From Rhytidiadelphus loreus (Eukaryota > Streptophyta > Bryopsida > Hypnales > Hylocomiaceae), in assembly GCA_947034895.1 (NCBI GenBank), contig OX344763.1, forward strand, positions 39,555,025-39,619,024: a DNA stretch of 64,000 bases, in the 5' to 3' direction. The notes under the pieces were generated by a model, which ran no database searches, was not told the DNA's origin, and saw only the letters and a program-made list of their open reading frames with translations. This document shows, piece by piece, positions 39,173 to 56,300 of this stretch. Every line of letters begins with the position of its first letter. The stretch's first letter is position 1. The translations under genes and the position numbers were made by a program.

Positions 39173-41220
39173 ATAAAGCTAAACTGGACGTTGGTTATAT
39201 TTACATTTCTGTCATTGTGTTCCACCAAGGCAATTTGAACTCTTCCATATAAACCTTTATATCCCATTATTGGAGACTTTGATTGATGATCAAACAATCA
39301 TCTGCTGTGCACGTACAAATCAATTAGGAGGGTTCAATCATTTAGGTCTGTATATTAACGTATGTAGCAAATTTTCAAAAATTCTATTTGCCCCACACCC
39401 ATGATCACTTCCTGGCTTTGTGGGACCTAAAATATTAAGAGTTCTTGCTTTAACATTAACTGGTTCAAGATATTTTAGGATAAACTAAAATGTCATTCTC
39501 TTTAACTCTGGATTGCAAACCCAACTATTACTCACCTCCAGATTTTCCCATGCGCAAATCAAACGCACATCAACAGTATGATCAAGTGAGCAATTTCATA
39601 GTGGTCTCCACCTTCATACTATTACTTACAGAATGAACAAGCCGTATGGTGACGAGCTTGCCAACATTAGAAACGGACGCAAGACAAACGAACCCATGTT
39701 ACAGGCAAAAGAGCATGACAAGTACAAGGACCCACTGCTTACAAAGTGGGAACATAAATGGACAAGCCTACCCCTCCATTAGCAACTTTCAGATACAAGG
39801 GCACAGTCTTTCATAGTCCTTGCAGCACCTACAAGCGCTTGCTTCTAGTCTAGGCTGTCCAAAACATTCTCACTGGGTCAGTTAGTACAAACACCACTCG
39901 TGGAGCTCTCGCAAAGCCCACATTAGGTTGACACAAGTCGTACCAACAGCTCTAGTTTCGATCCACTTGCATCGATGCATCGGAATACATGATAAGCATG
40001 GACCACAACAGACTCACAACTCTCACCCAACTGGGTCTAGTGAAGGCAGCACCTGGCTCTTGGACTTCTCGGAAACATGCTTCCTCCCACCTCAAATGCA
40101 TGATTTTAGATCTTCTGGTTCTCCTTCTGTCAGCCAGTTCAGGCATGTGCTGCACAACCAGAAACATTGGCTTGTACGTAGACTTCACAATCGATTTCCC
40201 ATAAATGGAAATGAAATCATTTCACTGGTAAGTAGATCCATACGCAACCGAAATAACAAAAGAGGAGGACCCCAGATCAACTACCCGAGTACGGGAAACA
40301 GAAACACAAATCACATCAAAGACTTTGCAATGAGTACAGAACAACAGCCAAGCTGGTACTTATTTACCTTGAAGATGATGTGCACAGCAGCTGCATTTGC
40401 AAGACCCATATGCAAGTGCTTTTCATGGGGAGATAAATACCTGCAATAGTTTTCGTGTGATGAGAGTCATCTGCAGCTAGATTCTTGAAAGGACTGAAAA
40501 TTACTTATCACTAAAATGAATATGGTAATGGATGATCTCAGCACCTAAGAATACAAGCACCAAAATATGAATCTCCATGATCAATATACCGTCATGTGAA
40601 GCCATTCAAGCTTTAATTTGACCTCATGCTAAGTAAACCCTGGAAGTTCCAAAATCAAGCTCTAGTCATGTTTGCAGAGATGCAGAACGACACCACTGAT
40701 TTACTGCAATGGCGTCTCAGGTTGCACTATAATACTGTCAGACTCCCGACCATGTATAGAAGTACACATAGACATTACAGATGGAAACAGGGCTCTGAGA
40801 GATTGGGCCAATTACCCAAGCAGTGCACCGACCATGCACGGTTGTTAGCCTCGAATCAGTTGGTACAGGGGTTAGTAGTACTGGCCTAATGAAGGGAATC
40901 ACTATGCTGTTTGCAAGGCCAGCATGTTCCACAGCAGGGCTAGCTCTTCAACTGCATCGGTTTGTGCTGTCGGCACCTTGGACGTACTCTGTGCAATCGA
41001 CACAAGAAAAGTTATCCAAGCTTCCCTCGATAAATTCTCTTCAACAAACTTCTAAAGATCACCAACAAATGTCAACTGATAAGTGTCTGTTGCCTTAATA
41101 AGTGAATCATAAGAAATACCTGTTGCCCGTAGAAGACCGTAGACAACCGTAGGTTGAAGGTCAAGGTCTTAGGGACGGTGCAACATAGAGAAGACTCGTG
41201 ACCAAACGGAGCTAGTACTT

Positions 41221-41241
41221 CTAAACCCTAAACCCTAAACC
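41221..41241. promoter_or_regulatory. telobox cluster 1
   Basis: Three consecutive copies of CTAAACC are present. AAACCCTA boxes are known in plants as promoter or first-intron elements of translation and cell-cycle genes and as Telobox-binding-factor sites. Here it could serve an unassigned gene in this zone. Confidence 0.6.
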
Positions 41242-41470
41242 TACACATGTGATATCGCAACATTTCACAAACAATGCGAATTCCACAGGGACTTCAGTGC
41301 AACGTCTCTCCCAATTGCTAGAATTTTGAGTGGCGTCAATCACGAACTACATTTCCGAATACAATACAATCCCACCAATCTTGTAAAAATCGAGTCAGGC
41401 AATTGAGTTGGTAACTGGAGATTCACGCCAAAGGCAAACCACAGCCAAGCAAATAGGTTGAAATGGTACT

Positions 41471-41709
41471 TTTGTCCGAGCAATTACCGCAATCAGATTT
41501 TACCTTAGATTCTGTGTCCCTAGCATGAGGTAGACTGTCCAGCGGATGCGGCACCATCGGCAGATAATAAGACTGATTGATCCAACCCATTTTCTCTTCA
41601 TCCATGAACGTCATAAGCCTCAGAACCCCAGCAACCTGCACCTCAACTTTCCTGGCCCCTGAAGCTGCTCTGGCTCCAGCGTAGAACACCCCAATGGCAG
41701 ACGTATCCT
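41471..41709 (-). CDS. probable internal exon, unknown protein
   Basis: The minus-strand segment runs from an acceptor-like GTGTAG (just above 41709) to a donor-like AAG|GTAAAA (about 41470). It would encode about 80 residues, including AIGVFYAGARAASGARKVEV and MTFMDEEKMGWINQSYYLPM. The residue mix and the splice-like ends look genuinely coding. I do not recognise the family and could not find the neighbouring exons; an in-frame TAG lies just upstream, so the frame cannot be extended. Exon limits are approximate. Confidence 0.35.
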
Positions 41710-41780
41710 ACACTGAAAGGCGATACCCATCTTGACATGATCAAGATGCCGAATCTGCACTTTACGTTTATATTACCGTG

Positions 41781-41797
41781 TAGGGTTTAGGGTTTAA
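41781..41797. promoter_or_regulatory. telobox cluster 2
   Basis: TAGGGTTTAGGGTTTAA lies 25 bases upstream of a plus-strand ATG (41822) and about 70 bases above the minus-strand exon-like segment. It could be part of a bidirectional promoter. Confidence 0.5.
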
Positions 41798-41821
41798 GGC
41801 TCAGACAGACAATTCCGGGGC

Positions 41822-42091
41822 ATGGATAGAAAATTAAGTAATGGAAACATTAATAATGTGGTCCATTTCCTTGAGAACCTCACCCCAGAAAATCAGAAGC
41901 TACTCACGTTACGTCTGGCATTTAATCTGGGCTGGGCAGCCCAGGAAGCTTTGAATGATCTCATTTGGAGGCAGAGGGTTTGCAGATTGTGTATTCTCCT
42001 AAACCCTAAACCCTTTCTTTCGATTCTGTGGCGTTTTTGTTTGTCTTGGATGTTTGCAGATGTGAAAGAGAGAGGAAGGTCTGAGGTCTGA
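41822..42091 (+). CDS. weak candidate small gene or first exon
   Basis: An ATG frame begins MDRKLSNGNINNVVHFLENL and continues TPENQKLLTLRLAFNLGWAA, a helical, protein-like start, before running into a telobox tract at about 42000. If real, the coding part probably ends near 41975 by splicing or is a short first exon. No family is recognised. It may instead be 5' leader sequence of a gene starting at ATG 42124, where a 15-codon frame runs up to a GTCAGT donor-like site. Confidence 0.2.
   Translation: MDRKLSNGNINNVVHFLENLTPENQKLLTLRLAFNLGWAAQEALNDLIWRQRVCRLCILLNPKPFLSILWRFCLSWMFADVKERGRSEV
41999..42014. promoter_or_regulatory. telobox cluster 3
   Basis: CTAAACCCTAAACCCT is followed directly by TTCTTTC. 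This arrangement is common in plant promoters of highly expressed housekeeping genes. It is the third such cluster within 800 bp. Confidence 0.5.
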
Positions 42092-42507
42092 AGCAGATAT
42101 GTGCGCTTCTGAATTTACTTGATTATGGCTCTTGCTGGTGGCGGAGCTACCGAAGCAGCTTCGTCTCTGGTCAGTGCGAGACACCAGACATTGACGAAGG
42201 GTCTGCACCAGAATGGTCATCTTATTCACTGCCTAGAGCAGTTACAATATTTCCTAACATGGTCACAACAAAGTCACTTTGTGTATTGAATTTATGCTCA
42301 AAAGATAGAAGTTTGTATTGCAATTGTTAGTCATTTCATCACCATCATTCAAGGCATTGATTGTGGACATTAACTCAATTGGATGTGGCCCAAATCTCTT
42401 TTATTGAAAAAAGTTTGTCACGAGTTGATGCAAGACTTCAATGGGTCATTCCTCAAGTGTTTGCGATGAATCTTCATCTTATCATAGGCTAGTTTACCTT
42501 AATTATA

Positions 42508-43439
42508 TTCCCAAACATTGGGAAAATAGTGTCCCTTTTCACTGTACATTGTGGTGATAGAATGACAAAAGTAAAAGTAGTGGGTTGTCCAAAAGCAATT
42601 TTCAAGAGTTTATATGAGGATTTCTATTTATTCAAATAATAATTTTTATGAATCACGCTATACAATGATCTTCACTCAAGCTAATGATATTAAAAAAATT
42701 CTCCATTTGGATTATGCTTTCCACAATATGATCAATCAAAGTGGTCAATTTAAAATCATGAATCTTCAACATTAAGGGAAATTCAACTGTTGTAGATGGC
42801 CGTGAGTTCCTTGAGTTTCCTAACTCTGTGAACTCAACCACATGCGTAGTCCGATACTTGGTAGTAGTATCCCTATGGAATGGAAATAAACTCATTTTTT
42901 CATTTAAATTTGATAGCAATATTTAAGACATTGTGTCTCTATAAGAATTTTTTTGTGAATGACTACTCTGATGACAACGAGGAAAATGATATGTTTGCAC
43001 AAAGATATAAGCAAAAAACATGCATGCAAAACTTCTCAAAAAGGTGTGGATGTTAAAGGATTCACATGAAAATCAACATGCAATCTTTCTTTGTCTACAA
43101 AAGAAAATTTCACAACAAATCTAGAGGGCATTAGTCAAGCAATGTACTGTCACTATTGTAAACCATTTGAAACTTCAAATGTTGAACTTCAAACTTCAAG
43201 TGACACCATCAATGTTGGAGGTGACATTGATGGACCCTAGGGCAAAGTACATCAAAAATTCATAGCAAATTTATACCTTGTCATTAAAATACAATTTCAA
43301 TTGCTATAGCCCATTCACACAGAATTTGTAGACAACTTCCATCTTTTCCATCAAGTTTCATGAGCTATTCTTTACTGAAGCACATATTGATAATAGCTTA
43401 CATACCCCAAACATTGGGAAAATAGTGTCCCTTTTCACT
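42508..43439. repeat. direct repeat pair about 0.9 kb apart
   Basis: CCCAAACATTGGGAAAATAG followed by TGTCCCTTTTCACT occurs near 42510 and again near 43406, identical over about 34 bases. The intervening DNA is AT-rich and non-coding. A second, looser duplication (CTATTCTTTACTGAAGCAC / CTATTCTTTGTTGAAGCAC) lies at about 43363 and 43491. This looks like repeated insertion or local duplication of one element. Confidence 0.6.
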
Positions 43440-43594
43440 AGCAATACCTTTGCTTCCAATGCAGCTTCATTTCCACAAGTTTCACCGTGCTATTCTTTGT
43501 TGAAGCACTTAACAGTTAATGAACAATGCAACGAGGAGCCATGGCAGGTGAGTGATGGGATCAAGCTCTTTCGTTCCCAAACCATAGAATTGAC

Positions 43595-43600
43595 TTTATT
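43595..43600 (-). terminator. likely polyadenylation signal of the carboxypeptidase gene
   Basis: AATAAA on the minus strand lies about 90 bases beyond the TGA-proximal end of the last exon, a normal distance for a plant near-upstream element. Confidence 0.4.
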
Positions 43601-43687
43601 GTTGATAAACCAAACAAACAATCACAGCACCGCCAAGTATGGTGTGGTGTGGATCACGCAGTGGACATGAAAGGAAGCTTTGTATTT

Positions 43688-48156
<4,469 letters not shown>

Positions 48157-48268
48157 CTTGCAAGAACGAGCCCAGGAATTATTATTTCCTATCAAAACCA
48201 ATGACCTCCTACACGTATGGCATCCGGTGTTTCTTGAGTTAGCAATGCAACTGCGCCAGCATGTCTCC

Positions 48269-48274
48269 TTTATA
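48269..48274 (-). promoter_or_regulatory. TATA box of the carboxypeptidase gene
   Basis: The minus strand reads ATATAAAGG here, about 113 bases upstream of the start ATG at 48156, a usual plant promoter spacing with a leader of about 80 bases. Confidence 0.6.
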
Positions 48275-48374
48275 TTGAATAAGAGGAACTGTTTCCTGGC
48301 AAGGGTTAATTATCGACAGCACGTACGGAGCTAGCTCGAATATTCGTACATCCGGGTACATTATCCCTCAACCC

Positions 48375-48606
48375 GCTACGGACCGAAATCATCCTTTTTG
48401 CTACGGTGTGAATCATCTGCAGTACTTCAAAAGCACAGAAACACTCGTTGGAGGTCAAACTTCTGCGCACGACCTTCCCTAAGACCTTCCCTTTTCGAAC
48501 AAAATTCCAAGGATGAACATCTGCACTTCTGTCTTACAGTACATAGACGGAAGAATTCTCTGTCATCCATCGGACCCTGGTCCGCAGCGTTCTTGAAGGG
48601 TTAAAA
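48375..48606. repeat. third copy of the dispersed 23.8/32.95-kb repeat
   Basis: GTGTGAATCATCTGCAGTAC, then TTGGAGGTCAAACTTCTG, AAGGATGAACATCTGCACTT and CTGTCATCCATCGGACC match in order the blocks at 32978-33120 and, more loosely, 23830-24000. It ends GTTCTTGAAGGGTTAAAA, the same type of end as the 3010-3165 element. It lies immediately upstream of the carboxypeptidase promoter. Confidence 0.65.
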
Positions 48607-51600
48607 CATATACAGCTTACGGTCAACCATGCCGGTTGCGTGGTCAGAAGAACAAGCTTGAAGAAAGTTCGGTGAAGCACAACAATAGGTAGGGTGTCAG
48701 AGTGGGTTCCGTTTCCAGCATTTCGAGCCTCAAGGATATCGACACGCTAGCTGCAGGAAAAGAAAAGCCTGTCTGCAAGTAACAATTATTAGCTCCTCGA
48801 AGTCGTGATCGCGCTAGTGAAGTTCAACGATCTTAATGCTAGCTTGGAGTTTTTCTATTGGAGAACTTTTGTGATTACTAATGAAAGCAATTAACCCCCA
48901 TCTTGTGCCATGTGTAAAGTTGAATTCAGTGAATAGGATGATGATGTACGGTCCGATTGAAAACACTTCAAAAGACTCCAACGCTCGCTCCAACGTGACA
49001 GAATTGGAGAGGAGCAGTTTGAGATTTCTTCGACCGCCTGCGTGTTTGAGAAGTTGTGCACGAAGTTCACAATATTTGCACAATTATAACGCATATGTGG
49101 ACCTTGCAGTGGTAGTTAGCAATGAACGTTGATCTTTTTTTCTTCCTGGTCCTTTAGATCATGACGGGTGGGAAGGGAGGAACTCTGGCATTCTTTCATT
49201 GGAATGAACTTTCAGACAGCAGAGGCAGGTAAAGGATGTCACGAGCGCTTCGCTTGGATCATATGCAGGATGAGTAAGATTTTTGAGAGATGACGGAGTA
49301 TCCAGTTGTGGTAGGTGCAAAAGTCAAATTTGTTGATATCAGGTTTCCAGTATAACTTTCTATGAATTTCTTGTGACTGAATTAGAAAGTGGATGTGCAG
49401 GATGAGTAATCCACTCAGTTGTGGTAGGTACAGATTGAAGTCGAATTTGTTGATATCAATTTTTTTTTACAACTTTCTATGAACTTCTTATGATTGAATT
49501 AGATAGTGGTTATGCAGGATGAGTAAGTTTTTTGAGAGATGAGTATCCCACTATCCCGAGTTGTGGTAGGTACAGAAGTCGAATTTGTTGAAATCAATTT
49601 TTCAGTATAACTTTCTATGAATTTCTTATGATTGAATTAGAAATGGAAGTTTGTAGATCCCACTGTAACTTCTTAAGGTAGAACCACCCATACCCAATCA
49701 CTTAAAGAGATTTCAGGATAGATGAGGATTGAGGAGCAATGTGAGGCAATGGAAATATTTCTTGTGTAGAGAGATAAGAAATATTGGGGTTGTGAATTTT
49801 TTGTAATTTTATTTCCCAAATTGAAACTACTATGAATTTGGGGAGCCCAAATTCCCAAAAGTATTCCGAACCCATAGCCAATGTCTAAGAGTCTTCCAAT
49901 TCCAATCAATCAAGAGACAACTTTTCTTATCAGTACTTCCTACATATTGTATGATACTTTGGAACATGTGTCATGATCTTATTAGTCCCAACCTTGAAAA
50001 CAAGAGAAAAACACATTTCAAACTTGGGTTGTAAATTTGTTCTTGCTTTGGTTGGAAATAGTTACACCCTACATGTTGGCTATGGCTCCTTGGTCAGGAA
50101 TGGGTGGTTCTACCTTAGGGCTCCAACATCTAAAATCTGGAATATGAACTGAAAGGTTCCTAGGTTTTTTCTGACCACAAAACCTCTCATTCATTCAAAC
50201 CAATGCTAGACTTTTTGAAAACCACACTATATGTATGATGATTTTAATGAAACTAAGGTAAATAATATGTATTAAAAAAGATATAGGCAAAAATATGCAA
50301 AAATTCAAGACAAGAGTACACGTTAAGGGGATAAGGTAGGTACACCCAAAATTGTCCTCAACGTCCAATTGCAACCTTTTTTGTGTCCTAATTGCAACCT
50401 TTTTTGTGTCCTAATTGCACTATATTGCATCATAATGAAGTGTCAATTGTAAAAAGTTGGCATCATGACAACTTTAGTGTGGAATTGGGTTGAAAAGTTA
50501 CCATTCTTATAAATTCAACAAACACCACCATGCAATTTTTACACAATGCAAGAGGTTTATACATCATTTCACAAAGTTTGAGCTCAAGAATGTATTTGAA
50601 TTACCATTGCAATCCTACAGGGAGTCACATTAAGGAGGTCACATTAAAATCCAAATGAACAAAAATATTCCACCTCTCTAAGGGACAACAATAAAAAAAA
50701 ACTCCATGTTTATGCTTTGACCACTATAATACTTATTTTTTCCCCCTCAACAAGAATTGATGATAAAACATTCAAAACATTCTTAGTTTGCTAGTCTATT
50801 GCAAAAACAAAATAGAAATGTGGATATGACTATTGACTAATAAGTCTAAATGTGTGTAATGACCAAAACTCCAAAAGGTTTACTATAGGTCATCATACTA
50901 TAAAATAACTTGGGTGCAGAATCAACTTTGTTACAAAATTGACTCTTCTATATTATTGTTTAAAATGTATTCCTTCTAATAATAAGATTCTAGGGTTGAT
51001 TTTAGTTATATTTATAGTTCTTTGAAAATTTGTAATTTTTTGTATAGTGTTCGACAAATCTATAATAAAATAATTTGAAATTTCCTTTCAATCATCAATA
51101 AGATGCTTATTTGATAGCTCCTTGGATAGCTCTTAGTCATTTTAGATAATAAAAAAGCATGATTGATCTTACTTTGATAAATATTGTTAGGAGGACTTAC
51201 CAACTAAGGAACTACTCCATTCATATATTAAGTTAAAACCAAAGGGAGTCTTGTCAATGGGATTTTTATTTTAATAGAGAAATGGTCTTTAGCTTCTAGT
51301 TCCTATTAGAGACCTATATCCAACTCAATTTCAAAACACTCTAAATAGACATAATTCAACTTCAACAACATGAACCCAATTAACTCAGCGGTGCTAGATT
51401 GTGAGCTTGCGAGCACGAGCCTAAGAGCGGTGAGCAGGGATTATGTGAGCACTAAATTCCAGAATTGGAAAAATATTTAAAAAAGGCCATTTTTTTCTAA
51501 AAATAGATAACAATTTCTAAATTTTGCTTCAAATCTGAATTCTTAATAATTAGGATGTTTATTATTAAGGACCCATACCCGCGGACCAGTTATAGTGTAG

Positions 51601-51819
51601 CAACAACAACGGACCTATTACTAGGGACGTGTAATTCTGGTTTTGAGTGAATTTATGAATTTAAATTTTTTCTGTGTTTTAGAACATAGTAGAGTACACA
51701 TGAGGGAGACAAAGAATTGGAATTTAGTGAAATTGAAAATGAGATTGGAAATAGTATGTATTGAGTATGTTTTCAAATGACAATATTTGCTGAGATAGAA
51801 GGTGATAATCTTAAGGCTA
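48607..51819. other. gene-free DNA between carboxypeptidase promoter and CACTA element
   Basis: No convincing gene. It contains the tandem repeat at 49265-49650 and a 23-bp exact duplication at 50368-50413 (unit ATTGCAACCTTTTTTGTGTCCTA). The rest is AT-rich. CTA at 51817-51819 may be the CACTA target-site duplication. Confidence 0.5.
49265..49650. repeat. three tandem repeats of about 117-132 bp
   Basis: GCAGGATGAGTAA starts at 49265, 49397 and 49514. Each unit continues through AGTTGTGGTAGGTACAG, GAATTTGTTGATATCA and AACTTTCTATGAATTTCTTATG. The third unit decays near 49650. The unit has no long open frame. Confidence 0.85.
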
Positions 51820-53301
51820 CACTACAAGAAATTGGGCACAAATGCGACTGCCGAAGAATGACTGGCTGTCCGGAACGACTATAAAATGACTTAATTTCCC
51901 TAATTGCACCACTGCTACAACAACTACAGCAGCAGAGTCATACTGCAGTCGGAAGCGCGACTGCAGGATGAAGACTTCAGAAGTAGAAAGCTTCGTCCGC
52001 TGTATTCCGTTAACTGCGTCATCGAAGTGCAGACGTGGACAAAGACAATTCCTACGTGGAGGACGCAGTCGCCAAAGTCTGTGACGCTGTCATATATTGT
52101 GACTTCCCCACTTCTGGTCGACTGAAAAATGACTACAAGAAAACTTCAGAATGACTTCAGGAAAGTGACAACTTCACTCACTGAAAAAAAAAGATGAAAA
52201 GATAAAGAAGACTGTGGCGGAGGGAAAGAAAAAGTTCCGACTGCTGTATGAGATACAGAATGACTACGGAATTACTAAGGAATGATTATATTGTCGCTAC
52301 ACCTACAGGCTGAATGTGGAAGAAGAAAAGAGCAACAAAAAATGTTTTTTATGTTCTTAAGGTGATGATGAGTGCATCCATCTAATGAGACTTGCTGTAT
52401 CATCTACAAAAATATGAACACGCACTAGTTTATGAAAGTCCTAGTTATACTTGACGGTTTAGGGAGCATGCAAGCATTTCATCTATTAATTCACTTGGAG
52501 GACCGTGAGACCTCTCTGCCCAAATGATGATGTCCTCCTATTTTTAATTGTGTCTCCTCCTACATGATTAACGGACATGGCCTATGAATTTGGGAACAAT
52601 CTTACTTCACTGGTTGGTGGAAACTTCCTTACAGAATGTGAGATCTGTTAGTAGGGGGGGAATGATGCAAGGATTTTATGGATCATCTATTTCAAGCATC
52701 GTGGAGTTCTTGTGAACATGGTAGAGCATTCATTAAAACTTGGGGCTGTGGTGGACGGTGGTTAAGATATCAGTTTTGGCCAATGAAGGTGTGAAACCTC
52801 CTTGTAGCATATAGACCACGCCCCATGCAGATTGCTTTATTTGAAGGGCAATGTAAACACACTGCTGGTTTTAGGAACTTCAATATGTGTCCCGAATTGT
52901 TCTGGATGGTAGTTTGTGACTACCATCCAAAGCCATATATACTTGTACAGATGCAGAGACAGACTTTGCTGAACGACTACATTTTTGCTCCGATTTTAGT
53001 TGCAACACACTGCAGCAAACTGAGTTAGTCATTTTGAAGTTGTTGGACTTTTCTGAACGACTGCATTGTGGCTCCGATATTACTTGTGAATGACTTCAGG
53101 GGACTGAGTTAGTCATTTAGAAGTTCTTTGTGTGTTACCATGGTGGACTACAGGAATGGCGCCCCCCGTTTTGCAATTCAAAATGCACTTTCTAGTGACC
53201 CAAACTTCAATTTGTTTCCACTTGAAAAATAAAAAATGATATGAGTCATGATAGGTAAATATAGATGTAATTGACTGTAAACCGCTACTGTAGTACGTTC
53301 A
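51820..53301. repeat. CACTA left subterminal region
   Basis: After the terminus there is no credible gene for about 1.5 kb. The first 500 bases are dense in GAATGACT, AATGACT(T/A)C and CGACT(G/A)C motifs, for example near 51853, 51884, 52128, 52150 and 52257; a second group occurs near 52915-53130. In En/Spm such arrays are binding sites for the TNPA protein. Confidence 0.6.
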
Positions 53302-56300
53302 CTAATACTCTTCCTGTGCCAACAAGTTATCTTCTACTGACAATTCAATGGCACCGATTAGATTCGCTGTCTCCGCTGCGGCTGGCCACCTTTGAGGAGC
53401 AATGAGTCCAGCGGGATCTACCGTGGTGGTGATGAAGGCATTTGTGGTCTCAACTACCTCTCGCCTAGCTCTGGCTTCTTTACATAACACAACCTTCCAT
53501 CCAGGTTTGTCTACCATGTCTGAGAAGAAAACTTGTGTAGCTTGACTAGGAAAGATGAACGGCTCTGCCATGCGAGGCATTTTGTGCCGGAAGTTTACTG
53601 TAAGGAAGCCACAGTCGTCTTTCGTATACGTAGAATTGCCTCGATTATCTTGATGCTTCACCCACTCACATCACATGAGGATGATCTGTGTATGCAATGC
53701 ACCATAATCCAACAACAAGATATCCTTGAGGACCCCAACATAGTTTACAGACACATCAGCAGCACTTTGGTCCGTCAATTCGAATATAGAAGCCACACCG
53801 CTGTTGTAGCTAACCAGCCGAGAGGTTGCCTCATCTTCCACACGGAAGTGATTACCAAATGTAGTGATCCGCGAATACCGAATTGCTCTCTGTGAAGGCT
53901 TCTTGCTTAGCAACAAGCGGTCCATGTCCTCCGGGTTCCTTAAATCCAACTCCAAATTGTGAACTGCGTTCAAAACCCATTCCGCAAGTCCACACGCCGA
54001 TGTAGACGCGCGTTCCTCGTTCCTCCACTTCCTGCGCACACAGGAACCAAGGTTTGAGGTGGGGAAAGGTGCTAGCACATTGCATTTCACATGGCAGAAA
54101 ATAAGACGGACACTGCACTCTGCGGTTTAGGGTGCAGCAGTGACGCTAATATGACTTCCATGCAACTTGGCATAGTCGTCACTAAGTCATTTTACAGCTT
54201 TGCATCGACGACGGTACTCTTAAAATTACTAGGAAATGACTGTCAAGCGGCTCGATCATTACTAGCAAGAGAATAGTAGTCATTGCATGCGCAAATTCCG
54301 GGAACTCTACAATCACAGGAGAGCAAGGGAGGATGGAGGTGCATAGGCAACCAGATAAATCAACACAAATTGCTTGAAGAAGCATTTACATGTACAAGTC
54401 CTGCATGCTGGAGACATTCGTGAGCACATATTGGTGTGCTAAGTCTCGTAGCTCACAGCTCATGACATATGGCCTCCCCGCACCTTGCAACACTTCCTCA
54501 GCATCACCATACTCCGGATCTTCATCCCATATACGTCTCTGTGTGGGTTCAAATCTGTGGATATACTCAGTGATGAAGCCACAACATTCATCTTTCAAAT
54601 ACCCCTCCGCCATACATGCCTCTGGCCGCGCCATGTTTCGTACATGGCATTTTAGAACTTTCATGTATCGTTCGACTGGATACATCCAGCGTGCACTCAC
54701 TGGTCCACATAGGTCCAGCTCCCTCGCTAGATGATACGGATGATGTGTCATGATATCAAAAAAGGATGGAGGGAATTCAATCTCAACGAGCGCCATGCTT
54801 TCAGCCACATTAGCTTGTAATGACAAGAAGTCGGCTGGGTTGTACACTTTAGTGCACAAGCGCCTAAAGACCTTGCACATTCTCATGACCGCCATGCGAG
54901 GCCCGGGTTGGAGCAGTCCGCGAAGTGCTAGTGGCAAAACCGATTGCATTAGCACGTGATAATCGTGGGACTTTAACCCCCCAAAGTTCTTCTTGCGGAT
55001 GCACTTGGCTAGATCTGAAGAGTATCCACTTGGCGTCTTCAATGACTCAATACACCGAGCAAACTTCTCGAACTCCTCATCGGTCAAAACGTATGGTGCA
55101 CGGGGTTTCACCATCTTCCCAGGCTTACGAGGGTTTGGAGAGAGCCACAAGTGCTTCCTCACATTCCGCCTTTGCAAGTCTCTTCTCACTTTCACGGTGT
55201 CCTTCTTCCCAGTTATTGTTTTCAAGAAGTTCTTCGCCAAGTTCATTTCGCAATGCATGACGTCTAGCGTGTAGCGAATGAGAAGATGCTGCATGGAAGT
55301 CATTCACAAAATAAGTACTTTATTATACATCAACGATTCAACGTAGACATTGGCTGCACAATGACAGTTCTGATGGAAAGGCATGGATTGGCCATTACGA
55401 TTTCCACATAAGGTACAATACTTGGGTCAACTTGGTTTCAAGTTCAGGATTACTGTGAACATCCACCGTGGATGTGGGACGAACAGGCCCCGCAGAACTA
55501 ATTCCCATAACAGGGATGACTGTCATAACAAAGTCATTAAAAGGGACTTCTTCTACTATTACTACTTTAAAATGACTTGTACACTACTTCGAAGCCAAAA
55601 CTAAGTTCTGTTCAAGTCATTTCTGAGTGCAGGGCAAGAGAAAGTCTAACGCACCTTCCAGTAAGGCAATGTATGTAGAATGCTGAGGCGCTTCACACCG
55701 TGTATTTTTGAGGGGTCGCCAGCAGCACCATCTCTACTTCCACCTGCTTTCCAAGCCTCGTATGCCAGTGCGTGTTGTATCTGCTCTTCCACTGTCACTT
55801 CACGTGGTTTAGCCCGGTTTTCAATGGAACCATTAAAATGGTCTTTCATATTATCCGATCTGAAAGGATGGTCTGGAGGCAACCAACGCCGAGTCCCTGC
55901 ATAAGTACACTTTCCAAGCTCTATGGAATGCTCGGCACCTAAGTCTGAACCGCACCACGGGCAAGCAGCATAACCTTGATGCGAAAATCCTCCTACCGTG
56001 CCATAGCCTGGAAAGTCATGGATAGTCCATAGTAGCATAGCGCGTAGCTGGAATGACCTAGCACCAACATCCTTTGCTATATCATAGGCTGGAACCCCAG
56101 CCCACAACTCCAACAACTCTTCTACAAGGGGCTCCAAATAAACATCAAACACATCTAAAGTCACGGATTCCCTCCCGGGAATTAAGAGAGATAAGAGGAC
56201 AAAAAACTTCTTGGTCGTCAACCATGGTGGAAGATTGTAATTCAACAAAAGAACTGGCCATGTGGACCATGACGACCTGTTCTGCTTATACGGGTTCACT

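Larger units (their letters stand above)
31706..39500. other. AT-rich, repeat-derived gene-free tract
   Basis: No gene is recognisable. The 32.3-33.3 kb part is composed of repeats listed separately. A stretch at about 33.56-34.87 kb has weakly similar inverted flanks (GCTATATAAGAAAAC on the left; an inverse TTGCTATAAAAAAAT form on the right) and may be another decayed element, but I cannot define it. A GGAAGTT repeat lies near 38369-38396. Confidence 0.5.
39500..42250. other. gene-like zone of unassigned exons
   Basis: Composition, CTAAACCC boxes and several protein-like frames suggest one or more host genes here, but I could not build a spliced model. Candidate minus-strand coding pieces are 39952-40188 (FLVVQHMPELADRRRTRRSK) and the exon-like segment at 41471-41709. 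A plus-strand ATG frame starts at 41822. The zone may be a gene with long untranslated regions or a retained fragment. Confidence 0.3.

Noticed and set aside
39928..40449. 173-codon plus-strand frame
   Set aside because: It has a poor start, no recognisable domain, and overlaps an equally plausible minus-strand frame; I kept only a general note on this zone.
39133..42014. Chromosome end or true telomere
   Set aside because: The CTAAACC runs are only two to three units long and lie inside ordinary sequence, so they are better read as teloboxes or short interstitial tracts.
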